The translations under genes and the position numbers were made by a program. A DNA stretch of 64,000 nt from Panopea generosa. Its lineage: Eukaryota > Mollusca > Bivalvia > Adapedonta > Hiatellidae. Every line of letters begins with the position of its first letter. Within the stretch, counting starts at the first letter, position 1. Positions 35,890-46,940 of the stretch are shown here, piece by piece. The stretch lies in NCBI GenBank assembly GCA_029582155.1, contig CM055896.1, forward strand, positions 3,397,501 to 3,461,500, given 5' to 3'. The notes beneath the pieces are model-generated. The model was not told the DNA's origin. It ran no database searches and saw only the letters and a list, made by a program, of their open reading frames with translations.

Positions 35890-37290
35890 CCACTTCCGGA
35901 ATTAGGTTTATTAACACCCGATGAAAAAGCAGGAAATTCTATGTCTGTCCCACAATTCCTACGCACGGCAATTGAACACTTACTAAACGGTGACGTCATT
36001 CAAACTTTTAGCTCTAAAGCAATTGACCAATCAACGTGCTCAAATGTGGCTTTCCCAAACATGCTATTTAACGGACTCAATCGGGAGAGCTGGGTCCGTT
36101 CTACAGACTAGCAGAATTTACTCAAGAATTCACAAACGAAAAACCGTATGTACCCGTAAATAAATAGCAAAAATATAGAGAATGTTAGATAAGTACCTTT
36201 CCATCCAAAGATTATTAAATAAGGTTAAATAAAGGGAACAAGGCGAGACTTTACAAGCAAATGCTACGTTTTCTTTGAAACGACAGTTACATGTACTGCT
36301 TTATTATGATGTTTATTCTTTTTAAGATAAACACATGTATTATGTTTCAATCGCAATATCTTGGTCACTAGTTTTTAGGGAAAATTCCAAATAGTCCGGA
36401 TGAAAGTAAACTTAAATTTATTCATTTACCCCTTTATTATGTCGAATAATGCCCAGTCATATGATAAATATGGGATCAACAGGCAAATCTACAATGCTAG
36501 TGTCAGTGTGATTAAGTATTGCATATGCGCGCATATATCAATACCTTACTCGAGGAATCTACACCTAAAGTATAAAGCACTCGCTCCTCGATCGATTATA
36601 TCAGCTATAAAATGTCAATCCTATGTATAGGTGTTGTGGATCAATATTTATGACCTGCTCGCATAAACATAATCTCTTCAATTTACTTCCTTTCGTAGAA
36701 AAGTCTAGTTTTATTGATACACATTTCAGTTTGGAATAATCTCCATCCCGTTTCTTTTTATTTCTTTTCTCTTTAAACAAATTTTAGGAAATGAATAATA
36801 AGACTTTGATAGTTTTTATACGTCAACAAGGAATTTTCCGCGAGAATAATGTCTTAATGAATAAAATTTAACCTTCTGATTATATGTGTGTTTTCGAGAT
36901 TAATGACTACGACGAATGTTTGCATAGAATGTTGAACTGAACTATCTTTCTCAGCTTGGATCCGACACATAGCATTGTGAGGAGCACGCTGATTGGCTAC
37001 ATCTAGTAATATTTGAATCACGCTGATTGGTCAGTTTGTTCTATGTTGGGAAAGCCCCAGTAAATGTGACGTTTAAGTTCAATTTATTTTTTCTCACAGT
37101 TTTACCTTTATAGTGTAACATTGTGAATAGAAAAACAATCCAATAGATGTATATTGTATTGACAGAGCCGACCGCCATTATTGTAATTTATTCTAAACGC
37201 TCTCGTGCGCTTTGTATTGTGGAATAGACATGGAATTCCCTGCTTTTTACCCAGGAGTTTTACAAACCCGATTCGGGAGATATCAGGTAA
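35890..37290. mobile_element. 1.4-kb element with ~60-bp inverted termini (family E)
   Basis: The left end contains GAAAAAGCAGGAAATTCTAT followed by GTCTGTCCCACAAT (about 35920-35955). The right end, reverse-complemented, contains TAAAAAGCAGGGAATTCCAT followed by GTCTATTCCACAAT (about 37217-37252). Similarity extends outward through GGTTT(A/G)T(T/A)AA for about 60 bp in all. No transposase was recognised between the ends; an open frame at 36400-36630 is uninformative. A second left-end copy lies at 60060-60240. Confidence 0.68.
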
Positions 37291-37662
37291 TGGAATCAAT
37301 TGATTGCTTGTATGAACGTGTGCTTGTACTATAAATAACAGGTGTAATTATAATCTTCAAATTGTCGTATGACAATTGTATAGTGCATGTTATTTGTAAA
37401 ATGTACAAAGGAATATTGATTTTTTTCTCATGTGTTGAATGATATATATCAATCTAACCAATATATCATTATATAAGTATTAAGTGTTTGTTACGTTCAA
37501 ATTACGGCATATGGATTTTTACATGGAAATTTACCTGTTGTAAGTGTTTAACATATCTCGGATAAGTTGACGGTTGTAAACATTAATTACCAAAACAATA
37601 ACACATGTTAATTAGGTTGTTAACTGTATAAAATTTAATTGATATTCATTATATAGAATATA
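37291..37662. other. AT-rich spacer before the 46-bp satellite
   Basis: No gene or repeat family was recognised. It includes GATATATATCAATCTAACCA and other AT-rich runs. Confidence 0.4.
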
Positions 37663-40600
37663 TTTCAGTAACTATCCAGAGGCGTAGTCTGCTAGGCTGC
37701 TAATTATGGTACAGTAATTATCCAGTGGCGTAGTCTGTTAAGCTACTAATTACGGTACAGAAGTAATCCAGTGGCATAATCGGTTAAACTGCTTATTATA
37801 GTACAGTCATTATCCAGAGGCGTTGTCGGTTAACCAGCAAATGATGGTACAGTTATTATCCAGTGGCGTATCGGTTAGGCTGCTGATTATGGTACAGAAT
37901 ATTATCCAGTGGCGAAGTCGGTTAAGATTCTAATTATGGTATAGGAATTATCCAGTTGCAAAGTCGGTTAAGCTGCTAATCATGGTACAGTCATTTTCCA
38001 GTGGCTTAGTCGGTTAAGCTGCTGATTACGGTACAGTAATTATCCAAAGGCATAATCGGTTAAGCTGTTAATTATGGTACAGTAGTTAATTGGTTAAGCT
38101 GCTAATTATGGTACAGTAATTATACAGTGGCATGATCGGTTAAGCTGCTAATTATGGTACAGTAAATATCCAGTGGCATAGTCGGTTAAGCTATAATTAT
38201 TTTACAGTAATTATCCGGTAGCTTAGTCGGATAAGCTGTTATTATTGTACAGTAATTATCAAGGGGCGTGATCGGTTAAGCTTCTAATTATGGTACAATA
38301 ATTATTCAGTATTATTCAGGCAAAATCGGTGAAGCTGCTAATATTGTAACATAAGTTATCCAGTGGCATAGTCGGTAAAGCTGCTTATTTTGGTACAGTC
38401 ATTATCCAGGGGCATGTCGGTTAAGCAGATAATGATGGTACAGTAATTATCCAGTGGCGGAGTCGGTTAAGCTGCTGATTATGGTACATTAATTATCCAG
38501 GGGCATGTTGGTTAAGCTGCTAATCATGGTACAGTATTTATCCAGGGGCATAGTCGGTTGAGCTGCTTATTATGGTACAGTAATTTTCCAGTGGCAGAGT
38601 CGGTTAAGCTGCTGATTATGGTACAGTAATTAACCAGGGGCATGTCGGTTAAACTGCTAATTATGGTACAGTAATTATTCAGGGGCATAGTCGGCAGAGC
38701 TGCTGATTATGTTACAGTAATTATCCAGTGGCGGAGTCGGTTAAGCTGCTGATTATGTTACAGTAATTATCAAGGGGCATAGTCGGCTGAGCTGCTTATT
38801 ATGGTACAGTAATTATCCAGGGGCATGTCGGTTAGGCTGCTAATGATGGTACAGTAATTATCCAGGGGCATGTCGGCTAGGCTGCTAATAATGGTACAGT
38901 AATTATCCAGGGGCATGTCGGTTAGGCTGCTAATGTTGGTACAGTAATTATCCAGGGGCATAGTCGGCTGAACTGCTTATTATGGTACAGTAATTATCCA
39001 GTGGCGGAATCGGTTAAGCTGCTGGTTATGTTACAGTAATTATCCAGAGGCATGTCGGTTAGGCTGCTTATGATGGTACAGTAATTATCCAGTGGCATAG
39101 TCGGCTGAGCTGCTTATTATGATACAGTAATTATCCATTGGCGGAATTGGTTAAGCTGCTGATTATGTTACAGTAATTATCCAGTGGCGGAGTCGGTTAA
39201 GCTGCTGATTATGTTACAGTAATTATCCAGGGGCATGGTGGCTAGGCTGCTTATGATGGTACAGTAATTATCCAGGGGCTAGTCGGCTGAGCAGCTTATT
39301 ATGTTACAGTAATTATCCAGTGGCGGAGTCGGTTAAGCTGCTGATTATGGTACAGTAATTATCCAGGGGCATGGTGGTTAGGCTGCTTATGATGGTACAG
39401 TAATTATCCAGGGGCATAGTCGGTTGAGCTGCTTATTATGGTACAGTAATTATCCAGGGGTATGTCGGTTAGGCTGCTTATGATGGTACAGTAATTATCC
39501 AGTGGCATAGTCGGCTGAGCTGCTTATTATGATACAGTAATTATCCAGTTGCGGAATCGGTTAAGCTGCTGATTATGTTACAGTAATTATCCAGGGGCAT
39601 GTCGGTTAGGCTGCTTATTATGGTACAGTAATTATCCAGTGGCATAGTCGGCTGAGCTGCTTATTATGATACAGTAATTATCTAGTGGCGGAATCGGTTA
39701 AGCTGCTAATTATGTTACAGTAATTATCCAGTGGCATAGTCGGCTGAGCTGCTTATTATGGTACAGTAATTATCCATTGGCGGAATCGGTTAAGCTGCTG
39801 TTTATGTTACAGTAATTATCCAGTGGCGGAGTCAGTTAAGCTGCTGATTATGTTACAGTAATTATCAAGGAGCATGGTGGTTAGGCTGCTAATGATGGTA
39901 CAGTAATTATGCAGGGGCATAGTCGGCTGAGCTGCTTATTATGGAACAGTAATTATCCAGTGGCGGAGTCGGTTAAGCTGCTGATTATGGTACAGTAATT
40001 ATCCAGGGGCATGGTGGTTAGACTGCTAATGATGGTACAGTAATTATCCAGGGGCATAGTCGGTTGAGCTGCTTATTATGGTACAGTAATTATCCAGGGG
40101 CATGTCGGTTAGGCTGCTTATGATGGTACAGTAATTATCCAGTGGCATAGTCGGCTGAGCTGCTTATTATGATACAGTAATTATCCAGTGGCGGAATCGG
40201 TTAAGCTGCTAATGATGTTACAGTAATTATCCAGGGGCATAGTCGGCTGAGCTGCTTATTATGGTACAGTAATTATCCATTGGCGGAATCGGTTAAGCTG
40301 CTGTTTATGTTACAGTAATTATCCAGTGGCGGAGTCAGTTAAGCTGCTGATTATGTTACAGTAATTATCAAGGAGCATGGTGGTTAGGCTGCTAATGATG
40401 GTACAGTAATTATGCAGGGGCATAGTCGGCTGAGCTGCTTATTATGGAACAGTAATTATCCAGTGGCAGAGTCGGTTAAGCTGCTGATTATGGTACAGTA
40501 ATTATCCAGGGGCATGGTGGTTAGACTGCTAATGATGGTACAGTAATTATCCAGGGGCATAGTCGGTTGAGCTGCTTATTATGGTACAGTAATTATCCAG

Positions 40601-42727
40601 GGGCATGTCGGTTAGGCTGCTTATGATGGTACAGTAATTATCCAAGGGCATGTCGCTGAGCTGATTATTATGATAAGTAATTATCCAGTGGCGGAATCAG
40701 TTAAACTGCTGATTATGTTACAGTAATTATCCAGGGGCATGTCGGTTAGGCTGCTTATGATGGTACAGTAATTATCCAGTGGCATAGTCGGCTGAGCTGC
40801 TTATTATGATACAGTAATTATCCAGTGGCGGAATCGGTTAAGCTGCTGATTATGTTACAGTAATTATCCAGGGGCATAGTCGGCTGAGCTGCTTATTATG
40901 GTACAGTAATTATGCAGTGGCGGAGTTGGTTAAGCTGCTGATTATGGTACAGTAATTATCTAGGGTCACGGTAGTTAGGCTGCTAATGATGGTACAATAA
41001 TTATCCAGGGGCATAGTCGGTTGAGCTGCTTATTATGGTACAGTAATTATCCAGGGGCATGTCGGTTAAGCTGCCAATGATGGTACAGTAATTATCCAGT
41101 GGCGTTATCGGTTAGGCTGCTAATGATGGTACAGTAATTATCCAGTGTCGGTAAAGCTGCTAATTATGGTACAGTAGTTACCCAGTTGCAAAGCTGGTTA
41201 ATCTGCCTATTACGGTACAATGTTTATCCAGGGTCGTAGTCGGTTAAGGTGCTAATTATGGTACAGTAATTTTCCAGGGTATCGGTTAAGCTGCTTATTA
41301 TGGCACAGTAATTATCCAGGGGCGTATCGGTTAAGCTGCTAATTATGGTACAATAATTAACAAGGGGCGAAGTCGGTTACGCTTCTAATTATTGTACAGT
41401 AGTTATCCAGTTGCATATTCGGTTAAGCTGCTAATTATGGAACAGTAGTTACCCAGTGGCTTCGTCGGTTCAGCTACTAATTATGTTACAGTAAATATCC
41501 AGTGGTTTAGTTGGTTAAGCTGCTAATTATGAAACAGTAGTTATCCAGTGGCGTAGTCAGTTAAGCTGCTAATTATGGTACAGTAATTTTCCAGGGTCGT
41601 ATCGGTTAAGCTGCTTACTATGGCACAGTTATTATCCAGGGGAGTATCAGTTAAGCTGCTAATTATGGTACAATAATTAACTAGGGGCGAATTCGGTTAA
41701 GCTGTTAATTGTGTACAGTAGTTATCCAGTTGCATAATCGGTAAAGCTGCTAATTATGGAACAGTAGTTATCCAGTGGCGTAGTCAGTTAAGCTGCTAAT
41801 TATGTTACAGTAATTATCCAGTGGTTTAGTCTGTTAAGCTGCTAATTATGGAACAGTAGTTATTTAGTGGCGTCGTCGGCTAAGCTGCTAATGATGGTAC
41901 AGTTATTATCCAGTGGCGTTGTCGGTTAAGCTGCTAATTATGTTACAGTAGTTATCCAGTGGTGTAGTCGGTTAAGCTGCTAATGATGGTACAGTAATTA
42001 TCCAGTGGCGTTGTCGGTTAAGCTTCTAATTATGTTACAGTAGTTATCCAGTGGCATAGTCGGTTAAGCTGCTAATGATGGTACAGTAATTATCCAGTGG
42101 CGTTGTCTGTTAAGCTGCTAATTATGTTACAGTAGTTATCCAGTGGCGTAGTCGGTAAAGCTACTAATGATGGTACAGTAAGTATCCAGTGGCGTTGTCG
42201 GTTAAGCTTCTAATTATGTTACAGTAGTTATCCAGTGGCATAGTCGGTTAAGCTGCTAATGATGGTACAGTAATTATCCAATGGCGTTGTCTGTTAAGCT
42301 TTTAATTATGTTACAGTAATTATCAAGGGGCGTATCGGTTAAGCTGCTAATTATGGAACAGTAGTTATTTAGTGGCGTCGTCGGCTAAGCTGCTAATGAT
42401 GGTACAGTAATTATCCAGTGGCGTTGTCGGTTAAGCTGCTAATTTTGTTACAGTAGTTATCCAGTGGCGTAGTCGGTTAAGCTGCTAATGATGGTACAGT
42501 AATTATTCATTAGTTGAGTTGGTTAAGCTGCTAATTATGGAACAGTAGTTATTTAGTGGCGTCGTCGGCTAAGCTGCTAATGATGATACAGTAATTATCC
42601 AGTGGCGTTGTCGGTTAAGCTTATAATTATGTTACAGTAGTTATCCAGTGGCATAGTCGGTTAAGCTGCTAATGATGGTACAGTAATTATTCAGTGGTTG
42701 AGTTGGTTAAGCTGCTAATTATAGCAC
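37663..42727 (+). repeat. 46-bp satellite array (~110 units) with A-box-like motif
   Basis: About 5.06 kb of tandem units. A typical unit is ACAGTAATTATCCAGTGGCG, GAGTCGGTTAAGCTGCTGAT then TATGTT, 46 bp long. The core TGGCGTAGTCGG matches the tRNA/RNA polymerase III A-box consensus TRGCNNAGYNGG; common variants are TGGCATAGTCGG and TGGCGGAGTCGG. The edges are more diverged than the centre. From about 38400 to 41100, blocks of units repeat together, for example the unit starting CATTGGCGGAATCGG at 39775 and again about 503 bp later at 40278. No B box or coding content is present. Confidence 0.95.
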
Positions 42728-42964
42728 AGATTCAATATTAACGTGTACCCCTTTCAAGTCTACAAAGTTACTAAGTGAATTGTGTATTACTTCAAATGTT
42801 TTGTGGCGATATCTTTATATACTGTTTGATATTAAACCTCGGCTTAACTGGTCACGGCACAATTTTCTTTTATCTGGTTTTATGTGTTTTTGGCAACATG
42901 CAAGTTCGGAATAATATCAATAAATTGGAAGTATGTTGAATTTATCTTTTATAATTTATTTTAT

Positions 42965-43088
42965 TGAATGTGATTTAACGACATTTTCAACACATATCAG
43001 GTAATATATGGCATATCCAGTTTTACTGGTGGAGGAAGACCTCAGACTGAGTCACACTGAGTAGAACCGCTGTCCTTCCATGTTGACT
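42965..43088 (-). mobile_element. SINE family C fragment upstream of the long B-box gene
   Basis: Reverse complement of family C: CATTTTCAACACATATCAGG, CATATCCAGTTTTACTGGTG, AGGAAGACCTCAGACTGAGT and CGCTGTCCTTCCATG. It ends about 25 bp before the splice acceptor. A related fragment lies upstream of the paralogue at 28798. Confidence 0.7.
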
Positions 43089-43099
43089 TTAACTTATGA

Positions 43100-43134
43100 T
43101 AATGTTTTTCAGTGGTGATAAGTCTTGAGCAAGT
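43100..43134 (+). promoter_or_regulatory. 3' splice acceptor and 5'UTR of the long B-box gene
   Basis: AATGTTTTTCAG ends at 43112, followed by a 22-base leader to the ATG. The first exon must lie upstream, possibly beyond the satellite, and was not identified. Confidence 0.6.
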
Positions 43135-44445
43135 ATGGGATCTGTGGAATCTAAACACAAATCAGACACTGGTGACCAGTCATCTGACGAGGCTTCAGCA
43201 TTCATCTGTGCTCAGTGCAAGGAAGATAAAAATGTCGAAGTTAATGCCGAGGGGTTTTGTGAAAATTGTAAAGATCTCCTGTGTTCAAAATGCATTGAAC
43301 TGCATGAAACATTACGCGCGACAAAACAGCATTTAATAGTTAGATTTCATTGTGCACAATGTATGGAAAGCAAACATATCAAACAGTCGTCAGGCTTTTG
43401 CAATGGATGTCAGGATTATTTGTGTGACCAATGCATTCAAGACCATCGTAAGTATCGAGCAACGAAAAATCATTCCATACTAGTAGGGCACAATATGCCG
43501 ATACATTCGAATCAAACACTTCTTAATTTAGGTAAAGAGTCCACGCAAAACAATGCAAGTAACGACCAGCATAAGCAGACGTCGGTTACAACTGCGAACG
43601 TATCTGCGAGTTACGCTAATGGCAACAAATCTCGAAATTCTACACGGAAAACAAACTTCAATGTTCAGTTTCCAACCGAAAAATCGTCTCCTTGCGTTCG
43701 GTCCACTGTTGTCCTGTCTACGGGAGAAATTGTCATGTCGGACGACGCAAACAACAGCGTAAAGGCATTTGATAAACAATTCAATCAATTAGCTTTAATG
43801 AAAATGAAGAACAACCCATGGGACATGTGTCTCTTAAGCTCAAACAATCGACAAGTATGTATCACCATTCCTGATGAAAAATCCGTGTACTACATCAGTG
43901 TTGGAACAAGATTGCAAAAAACCAAGCAAGTTTACGTAAATGGTTTTTGTTACGGAATATCTTGCTGGAAATCAGGAATAGCTGTTACAGTATTCGAAAA
44001 TGAGGTTTGGCAAATGCACTTGATGGAGCTTGATGGCCGTCTTATCAGACAAATAAAACTAGCCCAGACGATTTGCGACCCTGTCTTTCTTGCATCAAAC
44101 ATGGAAGGGAAGCGAATCCTTATATCAGATTGGTTTACAAACAAGCCGTCATCCGTAATAGCTTTTGATGCCGAATCTGAAAAAATGACAATTATCCATG
44201 TTGACGAAATTACAAAGCGACCCAGAAGTTTATCATCTGACAGCAAAGGCAATGCATATGTGGCGGGAAATACAAATGTATATATGCTACCGGCAACTGG
44301 AGGAGAGAAATGTGTGGTACTAAGTGAACAATATGGTCTCAAAATGCCAGACGGCATCTGCTTTAATGAAAAGGAAAATGCCATCATTCTGCAGTCGAAC
44401 AGAAACAGTAGCGAGGCTTGTATGTACCGACTGGTTGATAAATGA
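43135..44445 (+). CDS. twin B-box and beta-propeller protein (TRIM/NHL-like, no RING)
   Basis: A 436-residue protein in one coding exon. Residues 1-24 are polar and start MGSVESK, which fits an N-myristoylation site (Gly2, Ser6). Two B-box zinc fingers follow with all ligands present: Cys25, 28, 42, 45, 50, 53, His57 and His66, then Cys73, 76, 89, 92, 97, 100, His104 and His113. Residues about 128-175 are a Ser/Asn/Thr-rich linker. The C-terminal ~260 residues look like an NHL/YVTN-type beta-propeller, with repeated motifs such as STVVLSTGEIVMSDDANNSV, RPRSLSSDSKGNAYVAGNTN and KMPDGICFNEKENAIILQSN. There is no RING, so ubiquitin-ligase activity of its own is unlikely. TRIM/NHL relatives bind RNA or protein partners, and such B-box proteins are strongly expanded in bivalves. 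The start is chosen because the same ATG context follows the same acceptor in the paralogue at 28798. Confidence 0.9.
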   Translation: MGSVESKHKSDTGDQSSDEASAFICAQCKEDKNVEVNAEGFCENCKDLLCSKCIELHETLRATKQHLIVRFHCAQCMESKHIKQSSGFCNGCQDYLCDQCIQDHRKYRATKNHSILVGHNMPIHSNQTLLNLGKESTQNNASNDQHKQTSVTTANVSASYANGNKSRNSTRKTNFNVQFPTEKSSPCVRSTVVLSTGEIVMSDDANNSVKAFDKQFNQLALMKMKNNPWDMCLLSSNNRQVCITIPDEKSVYYISVGTRLQKTKQVYVNGFCYGISCWKSGIAVTVFENEVWQMHLMELDGRLIRQIKLAQTICDPVFLASNMEGKRILISDWFTNKPSSVIAFDAESEKMTIIHVDEITKRPRSLSSDSKGNAYVAGNTNVYMLPATGGEKCVVLSEQYGLKMPDGICFNEKENAIILQSNRNSSEACMYRLVDK

Positions 44446-44477
44446 ACACAAACTATAGTTTCTATTTGTTTTCCGAA

Positions 44478-45215
44478 GCTTTAATTTGAATTTAGACTTT
44501 TAAAATTATATTTTCTATTTGATATCTTGAAGCAAAATGTTCTATTTAATTGTTTGAACAAATACTATTTGATTTTGATGCCATAGCTTCTATTTGATAT
44601 TTTGAAGATAAAGTTTCTATTTGATTTTGATGCTCTAGCTACTATTTTATTTTGATGTCATATGTTCTATTTGTTTTTGAAGCTATAACTTCTATTTGTT
44701 TTTGAAGCTATACCTTCTATTTGATTTTGATGCCATAGCTTCTATTTGATTTTGATGCCATAGGTTCTATTTGATTTTAAAGCTATAGCTTCTATTTGTT
44801 TTGATGTCATAGCCTTTCTTTTAATTTTGATTCCATAGCTTCTATTTGTTTGTGAAGCTATATCTTATATTTGTTTTGCTGCCATAGCTTCTATTTGTTT
44901 TGCTGCCATAGCTTCTACTTGTTTTTTACGCCATAGCTTTTATTTGCTTTTGATGCCATAGCTTCTATTTGATTTTGATGCTATAGCTTCTATTTGTTTT
45001 GATGTCATAGCTTCTTTTTGATTTTGCTGCCATAGCTTCTATTTGACTTCAAAGCCATAGCTTCTATTTGATTTTGAAGGCAAAGCTTCCATTTGTTTTG
45101 CTACCCTATCCTCTATTTGATGTTGATGCCATAGCTTCTATTTGATTTTGATGCCATAGCTTTTATTTGATTTTGATGCCATAGCTTCTATTTGATTTTG
45201 AAGCTATAGATTCTA
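44478..45215 (+). repeat. 25-bp minisatellite just downstream of the B-box gene
   Basis: About 28 units of roughly ATAGCTTCTATTTGATTTTG plus ATGCC, starting about 30 bp after the stop codon. Variation is mostly GATGCC/GAAGCT and TTTGATT/TTTGTTT. It probably lies in the 3' untranslated region or the immediate flank. No clear AATAAA occurs between the stop codon and the array. Confidence 0.92.
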
Positions 45216-45419
45216 ATTGAGCAAAAGTAATTCCGATATATACAAAGGTAATTAAAAAGAAAAAAAGCTAATTATAGGGCAATCTCGATACTGCCAGTAA
45301 GATTATTTTGGAACGTCACATGAGTACCTGTTTGAAACAATGCCTAAGACGGCAATGCATTGTTGAATTGTTCAAGTGAATTATCTTGTTAAATAAAGTA
45401 TCTATAATTATTATTACGT

Positions 45420-45665
45420 TGGAACTTATAGCTTCCATTTGTCTTTTTTTAAAGCTACAATTTATATTTGACATATTGAAGCTTTAGCTTATATTTGTAC
45501 ATTTGTAACTATATCTTATATTTGGTCTTTAGAAGTTATAGTTTATATTTGGTCGTTTGAACACAGATCTGCTACTTGTTATTTTTAAAGCTGTAACTTC
45601 TATTTAGTATTCTGAAGCTACAGGTTATATTTGGTCTATTCGCACCATAAGCTCTATTAGTTGTT
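45420..45665 (+). repeat. degenerate extension of the 25-bp minisatellite
   Basis: After about 200 bp of other sequence, motifs like GAAGCTTTAGCTTATATTTG and AAGCTACAGGTTATATTTGG recur at irregular spacing, resembling older units of the array at 44478. Confidence 0.6.
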
Positions 45666-46757
45666 TTTGTATATTTAAAAATACATATTTTTAAAAGAAA
45701 AAGGACATTGTTAAAGTTGTTTTGGAAGAGGTATTATTGTTTTCAAATTTGAGACTGAATTATTCGTAATCAGAGTGATAATAAATGAGACATGCTTGCG
45801 TGTGTAAGGGTCATTGAAAAAGGAATGATGTGTTCAAAATAGAAAGATTCTATAGGGTCGGTTAATTATTTTGAACACAGCAGTCCTTTTTCTTATAATT
45901 ACTGATATAACTCTGGTTGAAGTGTTTGTACAGTGCATAGTTCGATATTGATACTGTTTGTTGTAAATGGAATAGGCGGCAAGAGACTCAAAGTTATAAT
46001 TTCGATATTGACAGGCATGAATACAATAAAACCAAGTATGCGATTGTTTTCTTGAGTGTATTCTGTGCGTATTAATGGATCCTTTATCGAAACAGCAGTT
46101 TTGAGTGCTGCGCAGTGGGTCTAAACATTCAAACCATTCCAGGGATCTTCTCATACTTTGGACTCGTTGAGCTCATTCGGTCTTACTCGAAAATAGCGTA
46201 CCGCTTAATCCGATGTTAGCTGACTGAGGGCTGTTGCATACTTCATTGCCCTCCATGAACGGACTGAGTGAAACAGAGTCTGCCATTTTCTTTCCTTTTT
46301 GCGTAATTGTTTACTCCAAAGGAAAATATACATTTATGTCAATTATAGTTACTACTACACTGTAATAAAATGTGTTTTCATGTTTCAGGTTGAGATAAGT
46401 GAAGTGTTTTGTGTCTGTTGTACAATGTATTGGTTTAAAGTGACCACTTGTTTATATCCGATAAATTTCCTTTAACATAGGTCATTTAATTGTATTCTTA
46501 CATTCAAAATATAGATTCTGATCAATCACCTTTGTTGTAGTTTTTCTCGGTAAAGTAGAACCAAGGACTTAGAGACAGATCTTCTATAGTTCCTTGGTAG
46601 AACTCATAACAGTTCTGGTGTAATTTATATTGAAAAAGTAACAAAAGAAACAAATCGTAACTAGCATAATGTCTCACACACTACCTTTTATTATGGATTT
46701 ATTAAAAAAATAACGAATAAAATGGAAAATACTGACCTGTTTACTCATGATTGTGTA
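45666..46757. other. intergenic stretch
   Basis: No coding exon was recognised. The minus-strand open frame 45834-46154 lacks a domain. The region 46140-46300 has a higher GC content and could be a repeat terminus, but I could not match it to another copy in this window. Confidence 0.35.
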
Positions 46758-46940
46758 GACTGCAGCTGTAGTCTAATGGTAGAATCCGCCTCGCATGAAA
46801 AAGGTCGTTGGTTCGATCCCCGGCCTGTTCATATTATTACACCTTAATACCGTTAGACTGTAGAAACGGTTTTAAGCCTCAGTGCTAGAGGCCGTTATAT
46901 AGCAGTGACATACGAGCGCGCTATTTGGTCAGTTGCTTCT
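46758..46940 (+). mobile_element. tRNA-headed SINE, separate family
   Basis: The head at about 46762-46833 has an A-box-like TAGTCTAATGGTAG and a B-box GGTTCGATCCCC, with anticodon-like CTCGCAT as in family B. The acceptor and anticodon stems do not pair properly, and an unrelated body (ACCTTAATACCGTTAGACTG) follows. It is not a functional tRNA gene. Confidence 0.55.

Noticed and set aside
38770-38961. Repetitive protein with DMPLDNYCT repeats
   Set aside because: It is a translation of the 46-bp satellite.
37663-42727. CRISPR-like array
   Set aside because: Units are contiguous with no unique spacers, and the context is eukaryotic.
43950-44387. 145-codon minus-strand frame
   Set aside because: It is an antisense shadow of the propeller-coding region.
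45834-46154. 106-codon minus-strand gene
   Set aside because: No domain, no splice support and composition like the surrounding non-coding DNA.
46762-46833. tRNA gene
   Set aside because: The anticodon and acceptor stems do not pair; it reads as a SINE head.
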